A stretch of DNA of 64,000 nucleotides from Geotalea sp. SG265 (GCF_022808985.1 NZ_JAKZFT010000015.1:1-64000); one strand, 5' to 3'; shown: positions 16,155-25,217, numbered from the stretch's first letter. Notes: a model not told the origin generated them from the sequence alone. Made by a program: numbers and translations.

Positions 16155-17810
16155 CTACCCACCCAAGGCTTGTTGCAGGTCCTGCTGCGGCGTCGTAATC
16201 GGCCCCAGTTCATAGTTTCTGACCAGGTAATCCAGCACCCCCGGTGAAACGTAGGCCGGCAGGGACGGGCCGAGGCGGATCCCCTTGATTCCCAGATGGA
16301 GCAGGGTCAGTAGAATGACGTGGGCCTTCTGCTCGTACCAGGAGAGGATCATGGACAGCGGCAAGTCATTGACGCTGCACTCAAATGCCTCAGCCAGGGC
16401 CAGAGCGATGCGGATCGCCGAGTAGGCGTCGTTGCACTGCCCCACGTCCAGCAGCCTAGGAATGCCGCCGATATCGCCGAATTCCAGCCGGTTGAAACGA
16501 TTCTTGCCGCAGGCCAGGGTGAGGATGACGCAGTCCTTGGGCACCTGCTGTGCCAGCTCCGTATAGTAGTTGCGCCCCGGCTTGGCCCCGTCGCAGCCGC
16601 CGATAAGAAAAAAGCGGCGGATCGCCCCCGTTTTCACCGCATCCACCACCGTTCCGGCCACCTTGAGGACCGCCCCGTGACCGAACCCCACCAGGATCTC
16701 CTGCCCCGGATTTTCCGGCAGGTCAGGAAGCTGCAGCGCCTTTTCGATCGCCGGAGAAAAATTGAACCCCTCCAGGTGGGTCGTCCCGGGCCAGGCCACC
16801 TCACCCCAGGTGAAGAGCCGGTCCGCATAGGCGGGATCGGGGCGCTGGATGCAGTTGGTGTTGAAGATGATGGCCCCGGGGAAATTGGGGAGCTCCCGGG
16901 TCTGGTTTTGCCAGGCGGTGCCGAAGTGGCCGGCGAAATGGGCATATTTTCGCAGCCCCGGGTATCCGTTGGCGGGGAGCATCTCCCCGTGGGTATAGAT
17001 GTTGATCCCCTTCCCCTCGCACTGCTTGAGGAGTTCCTCCAGCATGGGAAGGTCGTGCCCCGAAACGACGATCCCCTTGCCGCGACGAGTGCCCAGGTTG
17101 ACCTTCATCGGCTCGGGATCGCCCAGGCGCTCGGCATGCCCCTGATAAAGAAGCTCCATGGTCCGCAGGTTCATCCTGCCGCACTCCAGGGCCAGGGCGA
17201 CGAAATCCTGGAGGGTCGTCCTGTGGTCCGCCGCAGCCGCCAGGGCGCGGTGGATGAAGGCATAGATCTCGTCGTCCTCCTTGCCCATCTCCGCCGCGTG
17301 CCAGGCAAAGGCCCCCATGCCGAGGAGGCCGTAGATAACCAGCTCAAGCGCCGAGAGCACATCCGGGTCCTGATGCCAGGTACGAACCCCGTACTGTCTT
17401 CCCTGGGTGACAAGCCCCGCCGTATCCTGGGCAGCTTTCCATGCCTCCGGCCCGGCATCGAATTCGGGAGCCTTCTCCCCTTTCCGTTCCTGCCAGGCCG
17501 TCTCGAAGAGAGACCGCGCCCGTTCCTTCACCTGGTAACAACGTTGCAGGCGCCGGGCAATGTCCTCCGGATCGAAGTTGACGTTGGTCACCCGGGTAAA
17601 GAGGCCATCAAGCATGAAGCGATCCACCTCCGGGTCCTTCGCCCCCAGCTTCCGCGCCTGGTGAGCATAGACCGCCACCCCTTCCAGGCCGTGTATCATC
17701 AGGTCCAGCAAGGCGGCGACCTGGGGGTTCTTGCCGCAGTTTCCCATCACCTCGCACCCCACACCCTGGGCCGCCTGCTCGCATTGCCTGCAGAACATCG
17801 CTTTTTCCAT
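16155..17810 (-). CDS. hcp: Hybrid cluster protein / hydroxylamine reductase
   Basis: A 551-residue protein with the N-terminal cluster motif C-x2-C-x8-C-x5-C (CRQCEQAAQGVGC...C), as in the strict-anaerobe class that binds a [4Fe-4S] cluster there. Downstream motifs for the hybrid cluster are present: HGEMLPA, FNTNCIQRP, and the Cys-bearing ACGKNRFN and LDVGQCNDAYS. Hcp reduces nitric oxide or hydroxylamine and protects against nitrosative stress. I chose the ATG at 17810, spaced 8 bases from GGGAGA. It lies 102 bases downstream of eboC on the same strand, so it could be read from the same transcript. Confidence 0.95.
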   Translation of the reverse strand: MEKAMFCRQCEQAAQGVGCEVMGNCGKNPQVAALLDLMIHGLEGVAVYAHQARKLGAKDPEVDRFMLDGLFTRVTNVNFDPEDIARRLQRCYQVKERARSLFETAWQERKGEKAPEFDAGPEAWKAAQDTAGLVTQGRQYGVRTWHQDPDVLSALELVIYGLLGMGAFAWHAAEMGKEDDEIYAFIHRALAAAADHRTTLQDFVALALECGRMNLRTMELLYQGHAERLGDPEPMKVNLGTRRGKGIVVSGHDLPMLEELLKQCEGKGINIYTHGEMLPANGYPGLRKYAHFAGHFGTAWQNQTRELPNFPGAIIFNTNCIQRPDPAYADRLFTWGEVAWPGTTHLEGFNFSPAIEKALQLPDLPENPGQEILVGFGHGAVLKVAGTVVDAVKTGAIRRFFLIGGCDGAKPGRNYYTELAQQVPKDCVILTLACGKNRFNRLEFGDIGGIPRLLDVGQCNDAYSAIRIALALAEAFECSVNDLPLSMILSWYEQKAHVILLTLLHLGIKGIRLGPSLPAYVSPGVLDYLVRNYELGPITTPQQDLQQALGG

Positions 17811-17912
17811 GGCCATTCTCCCTTGGATAGGTTTTTTATATAGACAGTATGGCAGCAACCGGCGCCAATTCAAGCAGTTACACCCTGACGTCGCCTTGGC
17901 AGGCTATCGGGC

Positions 17913-18614
17913 TCAGTCCCCCTTAATTTTCGTCTGGGCTGCCAGAGTGGCGATGCCGCCGGCAAGACCGGCAAAGATCCAGCCGATCCCCATGGCCAGC
18001 GCCAGTGCCACGCCGTCCAAAAGCGGCACGCCGGCCAGCAGCACCGGCACCCGTGAATGGGCTTCGCCAGCATGTTTTTCCCGGCGCCCCACCATGGTGA
18101 TGTAGAGAATGTAGCCGAACTGCACCGCAGCCAGAACCAGGAGCAGGAGATTCGGTCGTCCGGCACAGGCAATGCCGCTGACGATGTAGATCATGAACCG
18201 GCACCCGGCCATGGGAACGACCGCCAGAGAGGAAAAGCCGTGACTCAGGTTGTAGGTAATGACGAAAAGCAGCAGGATGCCCCCCCCGCAGAAGGCGTTC
18301 AATCCTCCGGCGGCGTAGAAAACACCGAGGGACGCGGTAAAGAGGGAAAGCCAGCAGATCCGCACCTCCCGTTCCCCGATCCTCCCCGATGGGAGTGGCC
18401 GGTCCGGCCGGTGCAGCCGGTCCGTATCGGCATCGAGCCAGTCGTTCAGCGCCATGCCGCCGCCGTACATCAGGGAAAACCCCAGGAGCAGCAGGACGAT
18501 CTTCTTCAGCTGCCATCCCTCCCCCGCCAGCAGGCATGCCGCCAGGGTGTTGATCCAGACGGTTGGCAGGTTGCTGACCCGGCACAGTTCCAGATAGATA
18601 CGAAGAGGTTCCAT
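17913..18614 (-). CDS. eboC: UbiA-type prenyltransferase, EboC-like
   Basis: A 233-residue membrane protein with about eight helices and the UbiA Asp-rich motif NDWLDADTDRLHRPDRPLPSG (first half NDWLDADTD, then the RPDRPLPSGRI block). A second, weaker motif is in the region before the last helices. UbiA enzymes attach a prenyl chain to an acceptor at the membrane. In the ebo cluster of cyanobacteria and pseudomonads this gene is eboC. GGGAG lies 7 bases before the ATG. The ATG lies 4 bases after the eboF stop, and it is the last clear member of the operon. Confidence 0.82.
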   Translation of the reverse strand: MEPLRIYLELCRVSNLPTVWINTLAACLLAGEGWQLKKIVLLLLGFSLMYGGGMALNDWLDADTDRLHRPDRPLPSGRIGEREVRICWLSLFTASLGVFYAAGGLNAFCGGGILLLFVITYNLSHGFSSLAVVPMAGCRFMIYIVSGIACAGRPNLLLLVLAAVQFGYILYITMVGRREKHAGEAHSRVPVLLAGVPLLDGVALALAMGIGWIFAGLAGGIATLAAQTKIKGD

Positions 18615-18618
18615 GGCA

Positions 18619-19986
18619 TCACTCCCTGAAAACATGGTCGAGGATCACATGAAAGACATCCTGGGCTGCAATCTGGTCGGAGCCGAGGAGATGTGGTTCC
18701 GAGGAAATAAGCAGGGGAAGCTCCCCGGGGTCCTCGGGCAGCCGGCCGTGGGAGCCCTTCACCAGCCCGGCATCGAGGGGGATCAGCTCCATGAGCGCAC
18801 GCAGGCCCAGGCACTGCTTCAGGAGGGAGAATCCCACCCTCAGGGCCGGAAAGCGGAGCTTCGGGTCGAAGAACAGTTCGCATGGGTCGTAGCCCGGTTT
18901 GGCGTGGATGTTGACCGTCCTGGCGTAGTCGGGGGCCTTCCCGTCGTCGGTCCAGTAATAGTAGCTGAACCAGTATTCCCGGCCGGCAACCAGCACCAGT
19001 TCTCCCGAGCGCCGGTGTCCCAACCCCCATTCCTTCTTGCTTCGGGCATCAAGAACATGCTCGATGCCAGGCACCTGTCGAAAGAGGGCCGCCACCCCCT
19101 CCACCTCCCGCTTCTCCCGTACGTAGACGTGGGCAACCTGGTGATCGGCCACGGCAAAGGCCCGGCTTGCCCCCACATCCAGGTACTCCCGCCCCAGGTC
19201 CGATTTCGTCGCCAGCAGCCCGGCCTCCCGCAGGATGCGGTTGGGGTGAAGCGGCCGGTCTGCCTTAGAAATGCCATATTCGGAGAGAAGGATGACCCGG
19301 CACCCCCGGTCGCGGAAGAAATCCAGCAGGGAGCCGCAGACCTGGTCCAGCTCCCGCAAGTCCCCATGGATTGCCCCTTCCGGTCCCTCCTTCTGCAGCA
19401 CGTAGTCAAGGTGGGGCAGATAGACCAGGTGCAGGACCGGGGCGAAGAGTTCCTCGACGGCCATGGCGGCATCGGCGATCCAGCGGGAAGAAGCGATGGA
19501 CGTGGCTGGACCCCAGAAGCGGAAAAGGGGGAAGGTGCCGAAACGCCTGGTGAATATCTGCCGCAGGTGCGGCGGCTGGGTGTAGCAATCAGGCAGTTTG
19601 CGTCCGTCGGCACGATAGATGGGACGGGGGGTGACGCTCCAGTTGACATCGGTGGCCATGTTGTACCACCAGAAGCTGTTGGCGCAGGTGAAGTCCCGAT
19701 TCATCGCCCGCCCCACCTGCCAGACCTTGTCCCCTTCCATGAGGCGGTTGGACTGGCGCCAGAAGAAGACCTCGGCCAGCTCGCGGAAATACCAACCGTT
19801 GCCGACGATGCCGTGCTGTGCCGGAAGCCTTCCCGTCAGAAAGGTCGCCTGCATGGTGCAGGTGACCGCCGGGCAGACCGGCCGGATGGAGGAGACGCTC
19901 CGGGCAAGCCCGTTAATCCGTGGCGTATGGGGACCTAGGAGGGAAGAACTGAGTCCGGCCACATTTATCACCACGGTCCGCTTCAT
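18619..19986 (-). CDS. eboF: Alkaline phosphatase/nucleotide pyrophosphatase family, EboF-like
   Basis: A 455-residue protein of the type I phosphodiesterase/nucleotide pyrophosphatase fold. The N-terminal TVVINVAGLSSSLLG holds the first metal region. The nucleophile region is PAVTCTMQATFLTG (Thr expected as nucleophile). Later metal ligands fit in HLDYVLQ, LLSEYGIS and ADHQVAH. No signal peptide is visible, so it should be cytoplasmic. Within the ebo cluster this matches eboF. Its ATG overlaps the eboE stop by 4 bases. The substrate is not known; a phosphorylated intermediate of the ebo pathway is an inference. Confidence 0.82.
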   Translation of the reverse strand: MKRTVVINVAGLSSSLLGPHTPRINGLARSVSSIRPVCPAVTCTMQATFLTGRLPAQHGIVGNGWYFRELAEVFFWRQSNRLMEGDKVWQVGRAMNRDFTCANSFWWYNMATDVNWSVTPRPIYRADGRKLPDCYTQPPHLRQIFTRRFGTFPLFRFWGPATSIASSRWIADAAMAVEELFAPVLHLVYLPHLDYVLQKEGPEGAIHGDLRELDQVCGSLLDFFRDRGCRVILLSEYGISKADRPLHPNRILREAGLLATKSDLGREYLDVGASRAFAVADHQVAHVYVREKREVEGVAALFRQVPGIEHVLDARSKKEWGLGHRRSGELVLVAGREYWFSYYYWTDDGKAPDYARTVNIHAKPGYDPCELFFDPKLRFPALRVGFSLLKQCLGLRALMELIPLDAGLVKGSHGRLPEDPGELPLLISSEPHLLGSDQIAAQDVFHVILDHVFRE

Positions 19987-21059
19987 CGGATACCTCCGAC
20001 CCAGGCGAATTCACGGCAAATGGAATCGACGACGCTCCCCCGGCGCAGCTCCGGCGGCATGTTTTCATAGCTGTAGGTCTCGATTTCCAAAAGTGTCTGG
20101 GACGGCGCCCAGGCGAGCACTTCGTTGATGAAGGCGTTGGTGGTGCCGTAGAGGGCATTACCATCGTCGTAGAGGGGGAGGTGATAGTGAATGCGCCATT
20201 CTCCTGGCAGCAGGGGGGTATCGTCAAGGGCGTCGGCCAGGTCGGTGAAATGGACAGTGCCGGTATAGCTCCTGACGGTGGTCTGGTGCCGGTAGCAGTC
20301 ATCTCTGAAGAGGGCCGCTGCCTGGCGGTGATTGGCGGTGATGCGGACCGCCGACGAGAGATGGATCTTGACCACGGGGATGCCCGCCTCCGCCAGGAGG
20401 GCGAAGGCCGTACGCGGTTCTTCATGGAGCACGGCGGCATGGCAGCAATCGAAACAGACGCCGATCAGCCGCCGCAGGTCCCGGGGCAGAGCCATTGCTT
20501 CCACGAACCAAACCACATCCCGGGTCGTTTCCAGCAGGCATCCCGGCTCCGGTTCCAGGGCAAGGAGGATCGGTTTGCCGGCCGAGGCGGAAAGTTCCAG
20601 CGCTCTCAGCACCGTAATCAGGTTGCGCCGGACTGCCGCCAGGTCTGCCCGGGAAATATGGCGGCCGCAGGCGATGGGAAGGGTGGAGATGGACCCGGTC
20701 AGTGAGGGGGGAAGCCAGAGCCTGAGGAGCCGGATCAGGTCCAGGGTATAGCGAACCCGCTCCAGACTGCGCCAGTCGGGCAGGTAAGCCCTTTCCTTGA
20801 TTGAGCCGCCATGGAAGGGACCATAGGGAAAGCCGTTGAGGGTGGGGATGAAGCAGCCGTTGTCGGCGCAGCAGTCCACGAATCGCAAGGCCGCCGCCGG
20901 AGTGGCCTGCCCGGCGGCGAGGGCAGAAAGACGCAGCCCCACCGGGAATGCCGCATCGGGGGCAACGACGCGCTTTACCTGGAGAACCCGGGGCCAGACC
21001 CCGGTCAGGACCTCATCCCAGCTGTGGCCGGGATGGATATTGGTGCAGTAGGTCAGCAC
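19983..21059 (-). CDS. eboE: Metabolite traffic protein EboE, xylose-isomerase-like TIM barrel
   Basis: A 358-residue protein of the sugar phosphate isomerase/epimerase superfamily. It begins TYCTNIHPGHSWDE, which is typical of EboE, then LNGFPYGPFHG (about 93-103), ALEPEPGCLLE (metal-binding Glu), GVCFDCCHAA and VKIHLSSA, and ends with LLEIETYSYE. These supply the Glu/Asp/His metal site of the fold. The actual reaction is unknown. It overlaps eboB by 7 bases and eboF by 4 bases, so the three are coupled. Confidence 0.88.
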   Translation of the reverse strand: MLTYCTNIHPGHSWDEVLTGVWPRVLQVKRVVAPDAAFPVGLRLSALAAGQATPAAALRFVDCCADNGCFIPTLNGFPYGPFHGGSIKERAYLPDWRSLERVRYTLDLIRLLRLWLPPSLTGSISTLPIACGRHISRADLAAVRRNLITVLRALELSASAGKPILLALEPEPGCLLETTRDVVWFVEAMALPRDLRRLIGVCFDCCHAAVLHEEPRTAFALLAEAGIPVVKIHLSSAVRITANHRQAAALFRDDCYRHQTTVRSYTGTVHFTDLADALDDTPLLPGEWRIHYHLPLYDDGNALYGTTNAFINEVLAWAPSQTLLEIETYSYENMPPELRRGSVVDSICREFAWVGGIR

Positions 21060-21871
21060 CGGAGCCGAAACCGCGGCGACTGGCCGAGGAATGAGGCGGG
21101 GTTTTGAAAAAGCACCGTGTCCACGGCCTCATCGCTGAAGCCGCGGCGCCGCATCTCCTCACCGGCCGCCACCACCGCCAGGGGGTTACTCACCCCCCAG
21201 TCCGCCGCCGAATCGAGCCAGACCCGCTCAAGACCCGATGTTTCAAGGATATCCACAGCCCGTTCTATCGAGCACTTGGAATGGGGGTAGAGGGTGATCC
21301 CGGCCCAGAAGCCCCGCTCACGGATGAGGCCGATGGTATGCTCCTCAGCGTGGTCGATGAGGACCCGGTCGGGTGAGATGCGGGAATCTGCACGGATGAT
21401 GTCGAGAATGAGCCGGGTCCCCTTGAGCTTGTCCTCCAGGTGGGGCGTGTGGACGAGGATCAGTTCATTGCGCCGGGCCGCCAGCTCCACCTGCCACTCC
21501 AGCACCTTGACTTCGTTCTTGCCGTTGCGGTTCAGGCCGATCTCTCCGATCCCCAGGACCGTGGGGCGGTCCAGGAATTCCGGGAGTATCTCCATCACCT
21601 CCATGGCCAGCCCCAGATCGACCGCCTCCTTTGGGTTGAGGCAGAGCCAGCAGTAATGGCCGATGCCGAACCCGGCGGCCCGCTTCGGCTCGACAACCGT
21701 CAACTGCTCGAAGTAGTCGGCGAAGCCTGCAGCGGTTTTTCGATCATAGCCGGGCCAGAATGCCGGCTCGGTAACGATGCCGATGCCATGCATGGCCATG
21801 GCCCGGTAGTCGTCGGTGGTGCGGGAAACCATGTGAATATGGGGCTCGATGATCACCGGGGGGGCCTCCAT
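21053..21871 (-). CDS. eboB: TatD-like metal-dependent hydrolase, EboB-like
   Basis: A 272-residue amidohydrolase-fold protein. The start IEPHIHMVSRTTDDY carries the HxH metal pair. Other metal ligands fit in GIGEIGLNRNG, ELILVHTPH and LIDHAEEHT, and the final Asp in VWLDSAADWG. TatD proteins are usually DNases or phosphodiesterases, but the ebo member has no proven substrate. It overlaps the small upstream gene by 19 bases and eboE by 7 bases. Confidence 0.85.
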   Translation of the reverse strand: MEAPPVIIEPHIHMVSRTTDDYRAMAMHGIGIVTEPAFWPGYDRKTAAGFADYFEQLTVVEPKRAAGFGIGHYCWLCLNPKEAVDLGLAMEVMEILPEFLDRPTVLGIGEIGLNRNGKNEVKVLEWQVELAARRNELILVHTPHLEDKLKGTRLILDIIRADSRISPDRVLIDHAEEHTIGLIRERGFWAGITLYPHSKCSIERAVDILETSGLERVWLDSAADWGVSNPLAVVAAGEEMRRRGFSDEAVDTVLFQNPASFLGQSPRFRLRC

Positions 21872-22158
21872 GCACCCTGCGCCCGCTGTGGCGGCAGGAC
21901 GTCTTCCAGGGGCTGCAGTGTGGGATCGCTCAAAAGCAGCAGGATCTCCCGCACCCGGTTCCCCTCCACGGAAGAGATGATTTCCAGCGCCTGGAATATG
22001 GCCCGGTAGCGGAAATCCTTCCTCGCCCCATCACTCCCTTCGAAGCGGTCGATGCGGTCGATGAAGGCTGCTATCTCCAGGATCCGGGCACGGCACTTGA
22101 CGAAATCCCGCTCCAGGAGCTCCATGGCAGTCGGTTTACGGTGCTGTCCCATCTTCAT
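21853..22158 (-). CDS. Small protein of unknown function within the ebo operon
   Basis: A 101-residue protein with a mainly helical, charged N-terminal three quarters (LLERDFVKCRARILEIAAFIDRIDRFEG) and a Pro/Arg-rich tail. No membrane segment or cluster motif. Its ATG forms an ATGA overlap with the eboD stop at 22155-22158, and its end overlaps eboB by 19 bases, so it is clearly translated as part of the operon. I do not recognise it as EboA, which I recall as roughly twice this length. It may be a lineage-specific partner. Confidence 0.75.
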   Translation of the reverse strand: MKMGQHRKPTAMELLERDFVKCRARILEIAAFIDRIDRFEGSDGARKDFRYRAIFQALEIISSVEGNRVREILLLLSDPTLQPLEDVLPPQRAQGAWRPPR

Positions 22159-23345
22159 GAGGATTCCCGCCTTTTTAATGGAAGTGACATCAACCGGCGC
22201 CGTGCCCGGTGCAAGGCCTCCGGGTCCAGCTGGTGCAGTTCCGTCCGGCAACCGATACCGACGGGAAGGGTAATGCTGAGACCACCCCCCAGATGCTGAC
22301 GGAAACGGTCGAGGGCCGCCTGCAGGTCGAGACCGGCCAGGAGCGGATGAAAAAGCCGGAACCCCAGATCCCGGAGCAGGCCGAGGATGGCGTCCCCTTC
22401 CTCCTCGGTCATCAACCCCTTTTCTGCGGCATAGAGGCAATCCAGCGCCATGCCCATGGCCACCGCCTCGCCGTGAAGAATCTCGCCGCCGCTCGCCTCC
22501 TCCAGAGCGTGACCCGACCAGTGGCCGAAGTCGAGGGGACGTGCCGAGCCCTTCTCGAAGGGGTCCCCGGCGGCCACATGCTGCAGGTGCAGCATTGCGC
22601 ACCTGATGATCGTCTCCTCCAGCAGCCCCGGCTCCAGTAAAGCCAGCTCCCGATGCTTTGCCGACAACAGGTGGAAAAAATCGCCGTCCTTGATCACCGC
22701 CACCTTGACTGCTTCGGCAAGCCCCGCCCGCCGCTGCCGGAGAGGCAGGGTGTGAAGGAACTGGAAATCGTTGACAACGGCGAAAGGGGGCGCGAAGGTG
22801 CCGACCCAGTTTTTCCTGCCGAAGGCGTTGTAGCCGTTCTTGACGCCGATGCCCGCGTCACTTTGGGCCAGTGTCGTCGTCGGCAGCCTGACCAGCCTCA
22901 GCCCACGGTGGGCGGTGGCAGCGGCATAGCCCACCACATCGAGAAACGCGCCGCCGCCGATGGCCAGCACCACCGAATGGCGGCACAGCTGGTGTCGATG
23001 AAAAAGGCGGTGCAGAATTTCCACCTGGCCCGGGCCATTCTTGCACCGTTCCCCGCCGGGGAGCACGTGCAAGGGGGAAACCAGGCGCAAGACATCGCAG
23101 TGGCATGCGGCATAGGTTGCAACGTCCTCTGCCAGCCCCCCATTGGCCTCGGTAACGCCGCTGTCGGCAACGGGAAACACCGCAACCGGCCCGAAGGATC
23201 GCAGCGCAGTCGCCAGGGCGTCGTTGCCGGGAGCGAAGGCATTCCTGGTAAAGACGACGGGAAAACGCCACGGCACGTTGAATTCCTGCCACACGACCCG
23301 CTCAGGTACGCTTTCTTCCGCCGATGGGTCCTCGGGCTGCTCCAT
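22155..23345 (-). CDS. eboD: 3-dehydroquinate synthase-like protein, EboD-like
   Basis: A 396-residue protein of the dehydroquinate synthase fold. The NAD-binding GGGAFLDVVGYAAATAHRG (about 137-155), VRLPTTTLAQSDAGIGVKNG and metal ligands in LDFGHWSGHALEE and LHGEAVAMGM all match the family. The N-terminus (EFNVPWRFPVVFTRNAF) is typical of the EboD subgroup and not of AroB, which begins directly with the Rossmann part. It opens the ebo portion of the operon, 3 bases after the cytochrome stop. It probably cyclises or dephosphorylates a sugar-type precursor; that is inference. Confidence 0.88.
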   Translation of the reverse strand: MEQPEDPSAEESVPERVVWQEFNVPWRFPVVFTRNAFAPGNDALATALRSFGPVAVFPVADSGVTEANGGLAEDVATYAACHCDVLRLVSPLHVLPGGERCKNGPGQVEILHRLFHRHQLCRHSVVLAIGGGAFLDVVGYAAATAHRGLRLVRLPTTTLAQSDAGIGVKNGYNAFGRKNWVGTFAPPFAVVNDFQFLHTLPLRQRRAGLAEAVKVAVIKDGDFFHLLSAKHRELALLEPGLLEETIIRCAMLHLQHVAAGDPFEKGSARPLDFGHWSGHALEEASGGEILHGEAVAMGMALDCLYAAEKGLMTEEEGDAILGLLRDLGFRLFHPLLAGLDLQAALDRFRQHLGGGLSITLPVGIGCRTELHQLDPEALHRARRRLMSLPLKRRESS

Positions 23346-23348
23346 GAA

Positions 23349-23681
23349 TCAGTGTTCCCGGAGGACCTGCAGGTAAGCGAGGATATCGTCAAGCTTCTCG
23401 TCGGGGAGGAATTCTTTGGAGAAAGCCGGCATCGCCCCGGCCCCGAAGCGGACCTGGGTCCGTATCAGCGGACCGGTCAGGGGTTTGTTGTTGAGGGCGA
23501 AACCGACGCCGCTCTCTCCCAGGGGATGGCATTTGTTGCAATAGGTCATGAAATATTTTTCCCCCCGGACTTCCTTTTCCGTGGAGAGCGTCAGCGGCCC
23601 GGCAATGTTTTCTCCCCGCCGGGGGGTGCCGCAGGCGCACAGTAAGAGAACCGCCATCACTGCCAGGGTCATGTACCGCAT
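23349..23681 (-). CDS. Lipoprotein monohaem cytochrome c
   Basis: A 110-residue protein with a lipobox (LLLCACG, Cys at about 16), so it should be anchored to the membrane on the periplasmic side. One haem motif, CNKCH (about 47-51), and a distal Met in GAMPAFS (about 82-88), followed by LDDILAYLQVL, as in class I cytochromes c. GGGGG precedes the ATG at 23681. It lies between the sugar-dehydrogenase-like gene (35-base gap) and eboD (3-base gap). It is therefore the likely electron acceptor of the dehydrogenase. Confidence 0.85.
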   Translation of the reverse strand: MRYMTLAVMAVLLLCACGTPRRGENIAGPLTLSTEKEVRGEKYFMTYCNKCHPLGESGVGFALNNKPLTGPLIRTQVRFGAGAMPAFSKEFLPDEKLDDILAYLQVLREH

Positions 23682-23716
23682 GGTGCCCCCCAATGATTGC
23701 TTTCAGTCTCGCATTG

Positions 23717-25174
23717 TTATTTCACTTCCCGCGTGATGCGCCACAACACCCCGGTTTTCCGCTGGGGCTCCGCACCCTTTTCCGTCTCCTTGAGAATACC
23801 GAAATCGACCACGTAAAGCGCTTCCCCCGATGGATCGAAGCGGGCGGCAATGGGTCGTTCGAATCCACTGCTTTCCAAAGCCGAGGCGGGACCAATCTTT
23901 TTCCCGCTGTTGGCGGCGAACTCATTGATCACCCCGGTCCGCACATCCACCCGTACCACTTTGAATCCCACTGCACCCAGGGACTTGCCTGTTGCCGGCG
24001 ATTGGTCCCCGAAGAGGGCGATGAATGCTTCGCCCCGGTGGCCGAATGATTCGTTGCGGGAAAAATCGAAGCCGTCGGCCGAGGCATGAACCGGCAGGAT
24101 GGCCGCCGGATTGGGGGGATGGTTCGGGTACTCCGCCAGCAGAAGGCGCGGTTTTTCCTGGAGGAATGGTTTGAATTGGTTGCCTTCGTCCAGGCGCAGC
24201 CCCGCACTGTAGTCCGGCCAGCCGTACCAGGTGCCTTCCTTCACCAGCCAAAGGGGGTCGCCGGCGCCGAAGACCGGCCTGCTCCCCCGGTCGTCATAGC
24301 CGTTGTCCGTAACGAAGAGCTCGCCGTCGGGTGAAAATGCCAGGCCGAAGGGATTACGGAATCCCCATGCCACGAGCTTCAGGTCCCCGCCGTCCGGATT
24401 CACCCTGAAAACGGCACCGTTACAGGGTATCCGCCCCTTTATCACCTGCCCCTTGCTGGTTGCCGTGCCGAAAGGAGCGAAGGCTCCCGTCGACACCTCC
24501 CCTGTCCCCTTGAGGAAATCCTTTGAGCGGTAGTTTTCCCCGGTAAGCCTAATGTCGCGGCAGGCGGTATCGTGGAACCCCGGATAGCGCTTCAGCCAGC
24601 CGAACTTCAGGTTGTCTTCCCCGACGATGGCGGAGTTGGTGGCCGTCCCGATACCGAAGTAGATGAGCCCGTCACGGCCCGCGACCGGACCGTTGGTATG
24701 ATGATCACCCCGTGAGGGGAGATGATCGGCAATGGTCGTTATCTCGCCGTTGTCGGCAATGCGCAGGATCCTGCCCCCTTCCAGCTCGCCCCCTTCAGCA
24801 ACATAAAATGCCCCATCGTGCCTGACGGCGCCGGTCCATGGCCCGTTTTCACCCCCTTCGGCAATAACCCGCAGCCCCCCGTCCGCCACACGCAGGAGCC
24901 GGGGGGTCTCCCACACTTCGCCATAGGAGTATCCCGCCTCCACCACATAGACATTCCCCTTTTCGTCGAAGGTGACCCCTGTGGGAAAGGTCAGGCCGGT
25001 GGCAACGACCTCGATGCGATAGCCGAAGGGGAGGGAGATATCCGCCGGATCGACCCGCCTTCCCTCCTCTGCCAGTTCCGTCTGTCCACCTCCGCCGCTG
25101 GACGGCCTCATTGCATAGCAGCCAGCAAGGCATGCGACCATGATGAACATGCAGATAAATCGTATTTTGCCCAT
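23717..25174 (-). CDS. Lipoprotein PQQ-type sugar (sorbosone/aldose) dehydrogenase-like protein
   Basis: A 485-residue protein with a lipobox (VACLAGC, Cys about 19) and a beta-propeller of the glucose/sorbosone dehydrogenase family. Landmarks are FGYRIEVVATGLTFPTGVTF, then a His/Asn-bearing SRGDHHTNGPVAGRDG, GFRNPFGLAFSPDG, FVTDNGYDDRGSRP and HASADGFDF. Members of this family oxidise sugars or small aldehydes in the periplasm with PQQ, passing electrons to a cytochrome; the lipoprotein cytochrome directly downstream fits. No PQQ synthesis genes are in the window, and some family members bind other cofactors, so the reaction is inferred. Confidence 0.82.
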   Translation of the reverse strand: MGKIRFICMFIMVACLAGCYAMRPSSGGGGQTELAEEGRRVDPADISLPFGYRIEVVATGLTFPTGVTFDEKGNVYVVEAGYSYGEVWETPRLLRVADGGLRVIAEGGENGPWTGAVRHDGAFYVAEGGELEGGRILRIADNGEITTIADHLPSRGDHHTNGPVAGRDGLIYFGIGTATNSAIVGEDNLKFGWLKRYPGFHDTACRDIRLTGENYRSKDFLKGTGEVSTGAFAPFGTATSKGQVIKGRIPCNGAVFRVNPDGGDLKLVAWGFRNPFGLAFSPDGELFVTDNGYDDRGSRPVFGAGDPLWLVKEGTWYGWPDYSAGLRLDEGNQFKPFLQEKPRLLLAEYPNHPPNPAAILPVHASADGFDFSRNESFGHRGEAFIALFGDQSPATGKSLGAVGFKVVRVDVRTGVINEFAANSGKKIGPASALESSGFERPIAARFDPSGEALYVVDFGILKETEKGAEPQRKTGVLWRITREVK

Positions 25175-25217
25175 GCCGGTTCCTCGTCTGTGTGCAGTTT
25201 TTTCCGAGCTCTGCAGG

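Noticed and set aside
16320-17843. Long plus-strand open frame (about 507 codons)
   Set aside because: It is antisense to hcp, which has clear cluster motifs. Its composition is the GC-skew artefact common in high-GC genomes and shows no recognisable domain.
21853-22602. Longer version of the small ebo-operon gene starting near 22602
   Set aside because: The added N-terminus would be an out-of-frame copy of eboD. The ATGA junction at 22155-22158 gives a better start.
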